Positions 11,027 through 23,604 of a DNA stretch of 64,000 nucleotides are shown here, piece by piece. A program made the position numbers and the translations under genes. Position 1 is the first letter of the stretch. Each line of letters begins with the position of its first letter. The notes under the pieces were generated by a model. That model worked only from the letters and a program-made list of their open reading frames with translations. It was not told the origin of the DNA and made no database searches. The DNA is from Cryptomeria japonica (taxonomy: Eukaryota > Streptophyta > Pinopsida > Cupressales > Cupressaceae). The stretch is from the NCBI RefSeq assembly GCF_030272615.1, contig NC_081410.1, forward strand, positions 111,663,433-111,727,432. Reading direction: 5' to 3'.

Positions 11027-11862
11027 TGTTGAAATAATAGCTAGTTCAGATTAAATTAAATTTCAATGTTGCCAAATGGCAATTAAAATTGTAAACAACT
11101 TGTGCGATTTATTCTCCCTTATTGTAATTGGGCTAGGACCCAGACATAGCGTGTAAAATGCAATTTAATGTGAGCCTCAAAATAGGCGGTAAAAGGCAAA
11201 TTAAGGCAGGACCTATTGAGCGGTCTAACAATATTATTGTAAAATATAAATCATACAAGCAAGCCAACTTGCTAACTTGACACCTCAAGTCAAGTATATA
11301 ATCAAGTCAATGGCATGGCATTATACACAACACATCATGCGAATTACCTTATGTGATCTCTCTTCAAGCGAATTCTGAGCGAAGACATTTGATGCGAACT
11401 ATCATCTACATTCATGCGAACTTCAAGCTAAGACAGACATGCGAATTCTAAGGCTGTGACTGGACACTCATACGAACTACTGTGTGCATTCGATCTTCTT
11501 GCAAAAGGTCATGGTTGTGCGAACTACTGCTGCTGCCTTGCGAATTACATCTCCTGTCATGCAAACTCTGTCAGCAGATTCTGATCAGTAAACCAGTCTG
11601 TGTGTGAAGCCTGTCTAGCAGAAGGTTAATCTCAATCTGCACGTCAATCATGACTGTGGACAGTCATTAATCAGATAAGTATATCTGATAAACTCACATC
11701 TAATCTGCATCTAACATTAAAAGCTTTTGATCTGATCATTAATGCTGGGTTTTTTCCTCCAAGAGGGAGGTTTTCCCAGGGTAAACTGTGTGTTATCTGT
11801 GTTATGTGTTCTTGCATCTCTTTATTTCTGAGTTTTTCTATTTCTGATTACTAAAATTAACA
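11027..11862 (+). repeat. 3' LTR of Copia element 1
   Basis: 836 bp, from TGTTGAAATA to AACA, preceded by a short purine run (AGGGAG, 11021-11026) as polypurine tract and followed by the target duplication GGTGT. It lacks the 386-bp insertion of the 5' LTR and keeps more CG sites. Confidence 0.93.
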
Positions 11863-11867
11863 GGTGT

Positions 11868-12340
11868 TAGATGTGAGGAAAACCCAACAATAGAGATGTT
11901 GGATGATTGACATGATGAAGTAGAAATGAAAAAAAAATCCATTTGTAGGGCAACATTTTTCTGTTCTACTACTGCTGTGGGGACACCTGGTCGTCCCCTA
12001 AGATGTCCATGGCTAGGCATCTCTGCGCGGTCTGTGGATGGTTCCTATGTTTTTGGAGGATTTTCAGATAGGGGGGATGACAGGGGGACATCCTTGTACT
12101 GCCCCGCCATCCTCAAAACGATGGGGGGATGGGGATGCCATCTTCTAGGGTTGGGGATGCGTTGTCGCGTAAGCCTAGTTTTTTGTATTTAAATATGTTT
12201 TAAATTTTCTATTTATAATTTAAATGTGTTTTCTAAATAAACTTTAATTGAATAATTTTTGTTTTATTTTTTAAATATTTTTTTTAATGTTAAAACCAAA
12301 AATTTAAGTCTTTAATAAAATATAAGATAACCAGCCTATC
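11868..12340. other. G-rich repeat fragment (GGGGAC/GGGGATG words)
   Basis: About 11975-12165 is unusually G/C-rich with repeated GGGGAC, GGGGATG and complementary CCCC words, followed by an AT-rich stretch. This layout resembles the nested element at 4353-4729, but I could not find paired termini or a target duplication, so it is probably a truncated relative. A similar short patch lies at 15650-15710. Confidence 0.4.
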
Positions 12341-12344
12341 GAGT

Positions 12345-12800
12345 TCACAAGAGGTGAAGTACCAACGTTTCCTTCATCAAGCACACCAACCCGAGATGTA
12401 GGCTCGTGGGTTGGGAGGCATATGAGTGCTCATGGGCTTGTTGAGGAAGGCAGTCTTCAAGCATCTTATTAAGAATGCCACCTCGAGATGGATGGATTGG
12501 AGATAGTGCCATGCTCGTGGGTTGGGAGGCAAATGAGTTCTCTTGGACTTGATTGAGGAAGATGGTGTATCTCCAAGGTGGATTGAGGGATGGAGTGGAT
12601 CTGACTTGTTGCCATGTTCGTGGGAGGGGAGGCGAATGAGTGCTCTTGGGCTTGAGGGACTTTTCAAGTACGCCAACTTGAGATGCATGGTCATGGGATG
12701 GAGGCATGTGAGTGCTCTTGGACTTGGGGGTCTTCTCAAGTACACCACTCCAAGATGGATGGGCGAGGATCCACCCATGCTCTCGCAATACAAGGTCAAT
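12345..12800. repeat. Degenerate tandem repeat, 4-5 units
   Basis: The phrase (CATG)CTCGTGGGTTGGGAGGC...ATGAGTGCTCTTGG recurs near 12389, 12508, 12618 and 12688, followed each time by variants of CTTCAAGTA-GCCACCTCGAGATGGATGG. Spacing is irregular (about 70-130 bp). The minus strand is open for 205 codons (12962-12345) with the peptide phrase STHMPPSH / STHSPPLP / NSFASQP recurring, but this follows from the repeat and the absence of stops. I see no sign of a real gene. Confidence 0.65.
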
Positions 12801-15800
12801 CATCCTTGAGATTGCAGGTTGCAAACGTTTCCAACAAATTCCTAATACAATTACTATAGGAATATGCCTTGGAATAATTATTAATGCTATTGATGTGTTT
12901 TGACTTAAATATGAATGATGTTTATATTTTATCATAATATTTATGGATCTAGATTTTATCATGAATTCTTAACGATTTTCAATATCAATCTCTATTAATG
13001 CATACTGTTTGTAGGAGCTAAATCAGGATTATCTTATATAGTTGACAATATTATTATAAAACTTATGAATTGTATCCTTCGACCTAAGTTAGAATTGTTA
13101 ATCCAGGGCATAAATCGGGAAGATCCCAAAAAGGGACATTACAACTACAATCTAGTCAACCAAACAACCATCCCTCACTGAAACAACCATTCACTGCCCT
13201 TGCCAATAGCAATGATAATTTGAATGAGCACATGAAAGCTGTTGAGATGTAGCTTGGATGCATGGTCTAAAACATGAAAACTCCAATTTTTTTCTGTAAA
13301 TCTTCAAGGCGTCCATGACATCATTTAGCCATCAGCTGTTGATCTGAAAATGGATTATTTTGGGTGGATCAGTGGGGTCAAGCTGTAAGTTCATTGTTGC
13401 AGGTATTGTGTTTTGCTTCAAATGACACAACGATCTTCCTTAACATCATCTGACTATTTTCAGTGTCATGGAAAATTCTCTACTGCTTGAATCACTTCTG
13501 TCGGGGCCATATTATCTCTTGCAACAATGTGCAACAATGTTGTATGTTGGCCGGATGGGCAAGAGCACATAAGTGAGTGGTTTTGGCACTTTCCAATAGC
13601 AGCATAGGCAGCATGATAAAATGCCAGCAGCCAAACAAGATGATAACTACACAGAAGATAAAATATCCATGGGTTACTTAAAGTACCCACATGAGTGTCT
13701 CTTGGCACATGACAAAAGTTAAAGGGTGGCTCAACAGTCGATTTTCTTTTGGGGGTAGCAGAAAGCAAAGGGTTATATTATCAATGTCGGTGATTGTTCC
13801 TCTCTTTTAGGCGACTATTTATTTTTCCTTATAGGCATATAGGAGGAAGGCAAAAGGTTTAGGAGTAGAAGTTGAAGTGGCAACAAGGTTTGAAGGGGCA
13901 GGTAAAATTGGAACAATTGTACCTCTTCCTCCACTGCAACCTTTTCCTTTTCCTAACACGGCTTCCTTTTTTTGAGCAACAACTGTTTTCCTAGGCAGGT
14001 CGATGTTGTTTTCCTATTCTTGGTCGTGATTATTTTCCCTTTGTTGGGTGGCAGTGGTTTTGAGTAGTGATTGTTACTATTTTTGGGTGGCACAGTTCTT
14101 GAAGGGACAAGACAAATACAAAAGAGAGGAGAAGCTTCTATATGAAGGGACAAGATGAGTGCAAAAAACAGGAGAAGAAAAGCTTCTATGTTTTATGCTT
14201 GGTGAAGCCATTGTTTTTGGGGCAAGCTGGATGGTAGAGAACTAAGGCTAGTTAAGTTGAGGCAAAGCTGAATGAAGGAACATAATGCTGTTTCAAGTGT
14301 GGTAAAGTAGCTTCCTTCAGGTGACTGGATGAATGACCATTGTTATTTTGGGCATTGGTGACAATTCTCTCAACATGTTGCATATTGAACACGTGGGGTT
14401 TATGCAACTAGGGAAAGGGCTGCAGCTTGTGTGTAGTAGTATTATTTAATAATTTAGTAGAGTTGGTGTTTGCATGTTTATCTTTCTTTTATACAGACGT
14501 TGAAATCCATTATCACTTCTGCAGGTATTGTTGCAGATTATGTCATCTTCAGAGCAATATGCTGATGTATACGAATATTGTAAGCCCAAGAGATGATGCA
14601 AATACTTGTACTCCTGTTGATTAGTTCCATGATGAGCAACTGCTCATTCATGTTGGAGCTTTTTTCCCTGTCAAGGGTTTCGTTGGTGTTTATTTTGTTT
14701 TTACAATTGTGTGTGATTGCAAGGTTGTTTTATCTGCATGTGAAGATGTTTTCTTAAGTTCTGCTCGATTTGCACATCATTGTTTGGCATCCATTATAGG
14801 TGGTATTAGTGCATGTTGAGGTTGTTTTGAGATCCTCTCATTAAAGCCATTAGTTGGTGACCGACTCCAGTTTACATAAACAAGAGGAGGATTTTGGCTT
14901 TGATGAGACATTAATATCAAAGCCTAAAACAGAATAGAGGCCATTGAAAAGATTTTTGGCTTAGAAGGATCAGAAGGAACAATGTGATAAATAGCCAGTA
15001 ATTGCAGCGAATTCACCTCCATGAACAGCTAGGGCAAAGGTAATGTTCGTGGGCTTGGAACCTTGAGTTTTTTAACCTCTCAACCCAACAATGAAAAACA
15101 GATCTGCACTTTTGATATCACACACAATTTGAATAAATCTGGACATATCTTTACTTTTGGAAACTAACATAGTTTTTATCTCCTCTTTTTACTTTTTTTT
15201 GGCAGCTTGTAAACAGCTTTTAAACAGATTTCTGCACAATTTATATATATGATAATGATTGTTGTTAGTCTTAGCAAGAAAAATATTGGTGCTTCTTTTC
15301 ATCCCTTGTGGGTGTTTCTAATCATCTTCTAAAAGTTGAGGCTTGTTATGTGTTCTAGTAAAATGACATCTTCATACTGAATATGAATAATTTTCTTTAT
15401 AAAAAGGCCTCTTGGACTGATGTTGACATTAAAATCTGTTTCCATCTGAGGACAAAGAAAGTAGTAGTCCGTAGATTTGTTTTCTCACAAATTTTCTTGT
15501 GGCCTATACTATTTAATCTTTGGAAGTAGGATATGATAATTTAGTTCGTTTTGAAAAACAGAATGTTAATAACATGCTGCTTGTGGTGTATACATTGTTT
15601 ATGCTAGGGTTACACAATGACTTGTCTACTCTCCAAACCCCACGTTCCTATCTCTTGTGGCATATCCCCAAGACATGGGGACATCCCTGTCCCTGAGGAT
15701 TTTAGGGATACATATCTAATATACTTTGTTAAGTGGTCCTACATCTTGTTTGCAATGCATTGTTATTTTTTGGGTCACTTTCTTGGCTAATGGTTTTCGT

Positions 15801-16079
15801 GCCCATGCATTGAAAGATCACAATTGATGTACCTATTAATATCACCACATGCATTAGGGTTGGTAGAAAGCTTTATTATTGTATTATAAATGGTTTGAGT
15901 TTTTGTCAATAAGAAAGACAATTATTGTGCTGAGTATTTTTACCCAAGAGTTTTCCGAGGTTATGTTCGCTATTTCTTTCATTCTATCAATACTTAAGAA
16001 TTTGTTTGTATCACTTCTATTGTACAAGTTTATAGGGCTTTTTTTTTCTCGCATTTGAGTGACATTTGGTTATCTCAAT
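12801..16079. other. No gene recognised
   Basis: Only short, unrelated open frames are present (such as 13768-13466 minus, 100 codons). A pyrimidine tract plus CAG near 14519-14540 looks splice-acceptor-like, but the downstream frame closes quickly and matches no family I know. Patch 15650-15710 (GGGGACATCCCTGTCCC) belongs to the G-rich repeat type described elsewhere. Confidence 0.5.
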
Positions 16080-16152
16080 ATGGTTGAGGAATGCCAAGCA
16101 CCGCATTAGGAGGCCCTACGTATAGGGGCTGTTTATGACATCCCTCAACCAT
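16080..16152. repeat. Imperfect inverted repeat / hairpin
   Basis: Arms ATGGTTGAGGAATG (16080-16093) and CATCCCTCAACCAT (16139-16152) pair at 13 of 14 positions around a 45-base loop, which has its own short inverted repeat (CCTA...TAGG). It lies 18 bp before the LTR-like element at 16171. Confidence 0.65.
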
Positions 16153-16170
16153 CCCAATTACGGCCAAACG

Positions 16171-18053
16171 TGTAATGTCCCCACTTTGAAATAGAATTTA
16201 ATGGTAATAAATAATAATAAAATTAAAATGCAAAAGAACAAAAATTAAATAAATAAAAAATATAAAAGAATTTAATTAAATATAATTTAAATTTGATTAA
16301 GTTAATGAATGGTCAAAAGACATGGAATGAAAAGTTGTGACTCCCTCAAACATGAGATATAAAAGGGAGAAGAGAACCTCATTTGAGAGGGGGATAATTT
16401 GGGAATCAGAAGTGCAGATCTGATTTAAATAAGAAGTGTAGATCTGATTGTGAAAGGTTGTGTCCCTTTCAAAGGACAGAAAATGAAGAGTTGCACTCTT
16501 TCAAAGGGTGCTAATGGTGAAAGGGTGTGTCTCTTGCCAAAGGGCATAGATGATGAAGAGTTGTGACCTTTCCCTCACATTGAGAGATATAAAGGAAAGG
16601 AATCAAAGCAGCCAGTGACATCACCATCAATCAGATCAGATCAGAACTATTATTAAGTTGCAGGCAATAGCATCTTTGTTCTTGATGGTATGCATGGGGA
16701 TAGAGATCAGCATATTAATCAATCAGCATTCAAGGGGAGAAGTATTCAGCATCGAACAAGGATTGAAGGGAAAAAGGATATGGCATTACGTTTGGAATAA
16801 TATCAAACAGCAAGAAGAATAATAATACAAGCAAGGTTACAATCATTTGCACAACCCAACTGTAAATAATGTTAATGATAATTCGATATTTTGTAATCTA
16901 ACCGATACTTGGAATCCATGGTTTAATTATCATGTGACAGCGAATTAATTAAGAGAATAATCGGTGGCTAATAGATGTGAAAGGGTGCAAGGAATGTGGC
17001 GGTTATGACCAGCCAAGAGTCATGTCTTGTGCAACATGACTTTCATTGCCATTGAATAGTATATAAGACAATCGTTCCAACTACAAGAAAGGGCAGCGAT
17101 AAGTCTGGCTCTGAAACATTCAGTGAAATTGATTTATAGTTGCAAACAGCATACAGTCAGGTATGTGGCATTACTTAATAATTTAAACAATTCATTATTG
17201 AAGATTTATAAGCTAACAATCAATGATAAATAAAGTTAAGCTGTAAGGGATTAATAAAGCAGAATTATCTAAGAATTAATCACAATTTATAATTCAGAAT
17301 AGTAGCAGAATTATATAAGGATTGATAACAGTTATTATATATATAATAAAAACAGAAGTATGAGAGTATATCAATAATGTTAGTATAGCAAACTACATTA
17401 ATTAGAGGAATATGCATATACACTTATAAGTTGTTATATTTCATATGAGATGTATGCACTTGAAGAAGTGGTTCAATCTATTTGCTGCATCTTGTGGGAA
17501 GAGGTTTGAGGTGATCCAGTGGTGACGAGGGGCTCACAAGTGGTCATAAGGACCCTTGGAGTCAAGGAACCAGATTGCACTCTCCATGCCGAACTCACAA
17601 GATGCTGTGTGTATGGGTAATGAGCTTGAAGGGCAAGCAACATGGGCTGCCAAGTCTAGCAAGGAGGTTAGAAGCAACCATTCCTTGGGCTTGGTAGACA
17701 ACGGTCCCGTGCAACCTCACTCATGTCTCATATACCAATTTCTATCTGTTTTTGCATTTGAACGAATTAGGTTTGATTATAATTGAACATGTATGTAGGT
17801 GTTTGCTTTTCTTTTTGGGTGCAGGTTGTTCTCACAAGACTACACTCATCTAACATAAGATGTCTCAAACCTTAATCCTACTTATGTCATTCATGATTTC
17901 TTGATTAAGAAATAATTACATTGTAGTGTTGAAATAACGATTTGATTCAGATAAGAATAGTAATTGTTTCCTAATTAATCAATTTAAATCATAAATGTAT
18001 TGAGACAGATTAATTATTATTAAACTGGCCTATATCTAGTAGGGGACATTACA
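16171..18053 (+). mobile_element. LTR-like element with long matching ends (copy A)
   Basis: Starts TGTAATGTCCCCACT and ends AGTAGGGGACATTACA. The last bases are the reverse complement of the first 12, so the ends are TG...CA with an extended inverted repeat, as in some LTRs. The first 520 bp are present again in inverted orientation at 35697-35205. No pol motifs lie inside; open frames are short (17556-17786). No convincing target duplication was found (AAACG versus AAAAA). Best read as a solo LTR of about 1.9 kb or a non-autonomous element. It contains hairpin-rich text and a GATCAGATCAGATCAGA run near 16637. Confidence 0.6.
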
Positions 18054-18639
18054 AAAAACCCTTGATCCTCAATATTTTTTTGAAAAACAGACAGTAAATT
18101 TTTAATTTTTTATTGCTGTTGTACTTAAATCAAAAGTTCAAAAGTTTGTGACTCAAAAAAACTTAGTAGACCCAATTTTGACTTGGATTTCATGACTTTG
18201 TAAAACTCAACTAAGTAAAAATAGACTTAAATCCTTAAGAAAGATAAATTTCATTTGAATACAGTTCCAAAGCATATGAAATGTGTGTGTAGAGTGTTGG
18301 GGAAGTGTTCTCCCTTGGATTTGAATAAAAAAGAGTACGAAATTGAATCAACATTCAAGTCCAATAGCCAATAATATGATATGAATCAGATGATGATTGC
18401 AAATTACGACTCCTTGCAATTAACAATGATATTGTAAATTTTTCTTCCCTATATACATTGTAGAGACGGTTGGGGTCCTACTCACAATTAGTTGCGGTTC
18501 CACTCTCAGTCTAGAAGGCAATGAATCCTTAAGATAACCATCATCCTCAACCATGATGCAATCCAATTCAATGCCTTATACTTGTGCTTCTACTGCACCC
18601 TCCTTTGCTTGCCTCTTAATATCAGCAATTGTGTTTTTT

Positions 18640-18860
18640 GTAAGCTTGAGTTCCTCATTTTGGATAGTCTAGCCGCAATACGGATAAATGTCTTACAAAT
18701 CAATCATCTCATGACTATTTGATCCCTCCAACTTTTTGTGAGAAGATGAATGTTGTATTGCATTATGATGAAGTCATTGAGGCACTTTTGTGTCAACTTA
18801 TAATGTTTGTGTGAATTGCATTAAACAAGCTCCAATTGTGCTCACATCTTAAGGCGCTAT
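18640..18860 (-). pseudogene. hAT transposase C-terminal fragment (broken)
   Basis: Read on the minus strand from about 18853, the text CEHNWSLFNAIHTN corresponds to the conserved dimerisation region at the C-terminus of hAT transposases (Cys-Glu-Arg-Asn-Trp-Ser type). After a stop and a frame change it is followed by CLNDFIIMQYNIHLLTK, which fits the next conserved block (RLNDLV...YN). Only about 60-70 residues are recognisable and they are broken, so it is a relic. Domesticated hAT genes exist in plants, but this piece has too many breaks to be one. Confidence 0.55.
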
Positions 18861-18940
18861 AAGGTTGAGATGGAGGGCTAGCTTTTGAAGATTTTGGGTT
18901 TTTGTGCCTTAATCTTCCCACCAATAATCTTTAAAGAAAA

Positions 18941-19200
18941 CATTCACAAGTTTGTAAGTAAGCATTATTTACACACATTGAAGATTTGAAGTGAAGTGAA
19001 GATTAAGATTTTTTGTTACCTAGTGCCTGAGCGGTTCTCTCTTGGATAGCTAGTGATGAAGAGAAGAGTTTTAAAAAAATCATTCACAAGTTTGTAAGAA
19101 TTGTTTGCACGCATTGAAGATTTGAAGAAGTGAAGACAGTTTTTTTTGCTACCTAGTGCTCGGGTGGTTGTCTTTTTGATAGCTAGTGATGAAGAGAAAA
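18941..19200. repeat. Tandem duplication, period 140 bp
   Basis: CATTCACAAGTTTGTAAG begins at 18941 and again at 19081. Both units continue with ATTGAAGATTTGAAG, a T-rich run, TACCTAGTGC and ATAGCTAGTGATGAAGAGAA. The second unit is shorter by about 20 bases. Confidence 0.8.
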
Positions 19201-19569
19201 GGCTCACCTCTCTACATGTTTCTTTCTTTGAAACTCTATTATAATTTGATCTTTGACCTCTTCCTTAGTTGTCATCTTCTCAATTCTTGTTGTAAAGCCC
19301 TCCATATCCTCCCCATCAATAGCTTTAAAGTCTTCTACGTGGAAAAATGTATGAGGAACGATCAAGAATGTATGAGTCAACAACGAGAGCACATAGGTGA
19401 AGACCAATCTTTTGTGGACTATGTAGTACAAGCTCTCCCCAAGAAATTTGGTGTTGGAAATGCCAGTGAGGAACTAGAAGATTTTTCATGGAAGAAAGCA
19501 AGCAATGAAGGTTCAAGTAAATTTGAACACGTCTCATTTAAGGTTGAAGTAAAAGTAGAGAAGATCATT

Positions 19570-20330
19570 TAAAGGGCAAGTGAATGCCAAATTTCTAGAT
19601 GTTCAATGGATGTTTATTTGAATGTGCATAATATTAGTGAGGCCCAAAACATATCTTTTGCACATCTCAAAATGTTAGGATATGCTCTTGTATGGTGGGA
19701 GAGCTATTTATCATCTTCCAAAAATAAAAAGAAACCAGCTATGTCTAGTTGGGAAGTGTTGTCGCATGGGACCTCAACCTTGTCTTCAGTCCCCTACTGG
19801 GGAGGGTTTGATTCCTGCCTTGGCTTGTGGTTGACTCTCTAGTGTGGACCTCTCGACGTGACGGGGGGGAAGTTGTTGTTGTAGGGGATCCTCAATCTTT
19901 GCCTTGGCACCCCCAAGTCCCTAACCTCTCCATTGGCGCTCTCACTAACAATTCGAGCTTTTGATGTAGTGGCAGCCGGTTTGTATTAACAGGAAGATTT
20001 AAAGGAATCGCTACATAAGAATTCCTTTCCTTTTAGGCACAAAATTAATTAGAAAATGAATTGGTTGTATTACAAATAGGGCAATGTGCAAAGTGCATAG
20101 AATTCCACTATAGAGTTCAAATGATATGCCATGTTACTTGGCATGAATTTTAGGATGGGGATATACTCAAAGTCATAATCTGGCTTAGAGGTCTTTATAC
20201 CCACATCAAATGGAGGGTAATCACTAGCAACCCACAAGACTTGGATGAAGCTTTTTCCAAGCTTACTATGCAGAAGGAGAATAACTATTACCCTCAACAA
20301 AGGACTTGGTCATGGGAGACTAAGAAATAT
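19570..20330 (+). pseudogene. Ty3/gypsy-type gag remnant in two pieces
   Basis: The piece at 19606-19770 reads as a retrotransposon gag domain: residues like FAHLKMLGYALVWWESYL correspond to the conserved 'LKM.G.A..WW' block. The second half, about 20150-20300, has the usual following blocks (LRGLYTHIK-like and NPQDLDEAFSKL) in changing frames with stops. The 350 bp between them is G/C-richer and does not read as gag, so an insertion or rearrangement probably separates the pieces. Gag binds element RNA; this one is dead. No zinc knuckle or pol is recognisable downstream. Confidence 0.6.
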
Positions 20331-20459
20331 TTCCAGAGGATGTGGTGCTGTAGAAAAATGTCAAAGGAAACCAGTAGACTTGGCAGGTTGGGTTCAAAGG
20401 GAAGACATCAAGACAAGTCAAATGGTATTGAAAGGAGGAAGTTGGGGAACTCTTTCCTA

Positions 20460-23400
20460 ACTTAAGTTCTCATTAAGCTTTGTTGAAGCTTCTCTAAGAA
20501 GGGAGATGTGATCTAGAAGGATCAGGAGGCAAACTTCATCAAATGAGTCATTCCTTGAGTTACAAATCTTAGAACTACCTATTTTTGTCATTATAATGAA
20601 ATCATTTGTCCATGCAAGAGGCAATTTCAAAATCATCAGGGTAGTTAGGAAATCATCAATATGTGCAAAGGTGTGGTTTGGTCTTGATATCAGAAACACA
20701 TAATTTAAAGTGCATTGTTTGATGTTTTTTCGTCTAGTTCTGCTTTTGTACTAAAACATAAAATTTGAGTGAATAGTTTGACTTTTCTCCTTCTAAGTCT
20801 GCTTTTGGACCTTATAGTGCACCAAGGAAAACATCCTAACATCTATATAAGGATAAGGTGGAGTTGGATTCTATCATGGGAGGTGGATGTGAGTGTTGTA
20901 AAACAAAGAGAAGTAGAATTCTATTGTAATTCATGACATATGCTTAACAGTGTGTCTACAACTAAGTGGAGCAACGTGCAGATTGTATTCGACAATTCTT
21001 TAAAATTCATTGTATGTCTAGCTTATAATTAATAATTCAGTAGCTGTGCATTTGCCTCTACAAAGCTGGTTTTACCTTTTGGAGGGGTTTCCAGCATAAA
21101 CTCTACATGTTTACTTATCACAATTCTCTTTCCTTATTGTCATTTATTTTGATTAGCAGCAGTCCATTTTTGTATTGGTTCTTAATTTCTCGTACTAGTT
21201 GTTGATTTGATTACAAAACAATTAGAGAGACTCAAGTTGGTGTTTGATTCTGCATTTGATTGGCAAGTATCCTTTTTTGGTACTATTCTCTTATGTGATT
21301 TGTTTGAGTCAATTCTGTTAGTAACTATGTTGGATTATTGACATCTCCACACTTGTCAACTAGGTGTAGGCAACATATTTGCATTACTTGAATTTCCAAA
21401 TCAGTTACGTGCGTCTAGAAGCAAATGCAAAAAAGGGGTTTAGATGTAGAAACATACTAGAACTAGAATAATTTTTTTTATTAATATGTAAGTTCTTTAC
21501 GTGGCATACTCTCAAGGGAGATGTATGGCTGTGTATCTATTGCTATCTATCTTATATCTTGTAACATGCTAACTTTACATAAACCAAAATTTTGAATCTT
21601 TTCTATCTTTAACTAAATTGAATCTAGAGATGAAATGTAATTAAGCATCAACTGAATGAAATTACATTAGTAAATAACTTGTACTTTTCTTCTAACCTAT
21701 ATTAATATGCAATAAGTAAATGAGAAGGGTTAGAGTTTACAAATGCTTGCTTTCTAATCTCGAATCTCATACAAGTCTCAGCTTATTCCGTAGGAGGAAG
21801 AGCATCATCAAGGTGCTTTACCTCCAACCAGAGACTTGGTGGTCCCTCACACACCTGCACACTTTCCATATGGAAGTGGCCCTACCTTTCATGAGGGTAC
21901 AGACATAAGACTAGGTCTCATTCTCATCTGAGCCTAGTGTTTAGAACCTACATGACTCTAGTTTGTCACAGACTATAGGTACCTCCTAACTAGTATGGCC
22001 ATCTGACTAGGAAGTGTATCTGGATCTAGTGAATTGATAGGTGCATGCAGAACACTTCGCCGCCTTGGCCAAAGATTTTATATAGTTGCAAAGCACGTTT
22101 AATGCGTAGTCATTGTTCACCACCCCACTCGACTTGTTACATCATTACTCATGTTTTGGTTGACTTGACTAGCTGGACTTAACCACTATGAGATGCTATC
22201 ACTGCATTCTGTCAGCTGCTCAAAGAAGGTTACTCAAGACTCAATTGGATGTAGTACACATTTAGATTAACTTATACTTTCATTTTCAATATATTTCTTA
22301 TTACACGTATAGGTCTACTCGAGAGTTACTACTCTCATCATGATTCATATTAATCATTCACATTATTTTACTATGTATGCAAATGGGTACTTTTGGCACA
22401 TTGCATCTCCATGTACTCTCAAATGACCATTATCTGTTGGGTTAAGCTTACCCAAGGAATTGCAATGCTATAACAGCTGACTATGGCTCATCGACTCCAA
22501 ATAGTCTTGGTCTATCAGCCTCAGAGATTTAATTACAATGAATTGTTTATGCAAACAGAGGTTTTCTACTTACCTCAAATCTTAGTTCGACCACATAACA
22601 GTCTTTATCAAGTATGGAAAAATGCGGTTCTCGGCTTAACTATAGCTCGGTATAAAAGGAAATGTATTCCAAGGGAAATCTTGATATTTGAGTTCGATAT
22701 GATGGTTATGATCGATTGCCATTGTTAATTTACAGTCTAAAGGATTGATATAGCATATAATATGCTTAGGAGAAATAGAGACTACGTCTCTTTTATTCAT
22801 ACTTAAGTTATTGAATTAGAACGATTCCTAGAAAGATTAGATTTATTTCTGTATGCATGATATTCTCTTAATTACTCTATGACAAGCAAGCTCTTCTAGC
22901 TAACAGTCTATATGGCTGGCTGCAAATGTTTCCAGTACTATATTCAAATGCAAATAGTATTAATTCTACAAATCAATGTATATCTACTGCTATGATATCA
23001 TATGAAAGCTCGACAGAGCATAGAAAGAAAGATAATGTTTCATGCTTGTTGTTTATCTCGACAATGCAATGGAAGATAAGCTGCTGATCCTTCTCAGCGA
23101 AGAGCTGTTCACTCACGAACAAGCTATCGAATCTCAACCTTTGCTATTCTCTATTCTACTATTTTTCCTGCATTACTTCCAAACAGCATAATGCATGTTT
23201 TTCCATAATATGCTATACTATATGGTTGGATTTCAAAACAGATTAATTGATAGCACAATCAAGAGACAATTATCTCTAATCCCACCGTTTCCTTGGCATT
23301 CAATGTTTCTTGCATTCGAGAAGACCTTGAATTCGATTACCTCCATTACCCGCAAGTAATGGATGTTGTGGCAAGTAATGCCCAAGCTAGTGAATATGTT

Positions 23401-23520
23401 CAACAATAAAAGATGCATTATATGGAGACTTCAGCTTTTAAAGCCATTTCTATAATGTCTCCCTAGAGTTAAATTTGAATTTTTGAATTAGTAATTACAT
23501 CGATATGTATATGAATATGG

Positions 23521-23525
<5 letters not shown>
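20460..23525. other. No gene recognised
   Basis: AT-rich sequence with scattered stops in all frames. The open frames near 21720 and 22483 (62 and 81 codons) have no recognisable motifs. Confidence 0.5.

Positions 23526-23559
<34 letters not shown>
23526..23559. repeat. (GT)n microsatellite
   Basis: About 17 uninterrupted GT units, followed by a CATA/TATA-rich tail to about 23596. Confidence 0.95.
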
Positions 23560-23560
<1 letters not shown>

Positions 23561-23604
23561 ATATATACATACATATACATACATGTATATATATACTGTT
23601 TCTT

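Larger units (their letters stand above)
3568..11867 (+). mobile_element. Ty1/Copia LTR retrotransposon 1 (complete, dead)
   Basis: A full Copia-type element: 5' LTR (3573-4794), primer-binding site, gag, protease, integrase, reverse transcriptase and RNase H in Copia order, a non-coding tail, and 3' LTR (11027-11862). The LTRs start TGTTGAAATA and end AACA. The flanking 5-bp target duplication GGTGT is perfect (3568-3572 and 11863-11867), so the boundaries are secure. The coding region has several frameshifts and stops and cannot make an intact polyprotein. Two other elements have inserted into it, at 4353-4729 (5' LTR) and 7508-9371 (reverse transcriptase). Without these it would be close to 6 kb. 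Confidence 0.95.

Noticed and set aside
13466-13768. 100-codon minus-strand open frame
   Set aside because: No recognisable domain, no splice or promoter context, and composition like the surrounding non-coding DNA.
14427-14624. Possible PYRD upstream exon near a CAG acceptor
   Set aside because: The frame closes quickly and the residues do not fit the expected dihydroorotate dehydrogenase blocks.
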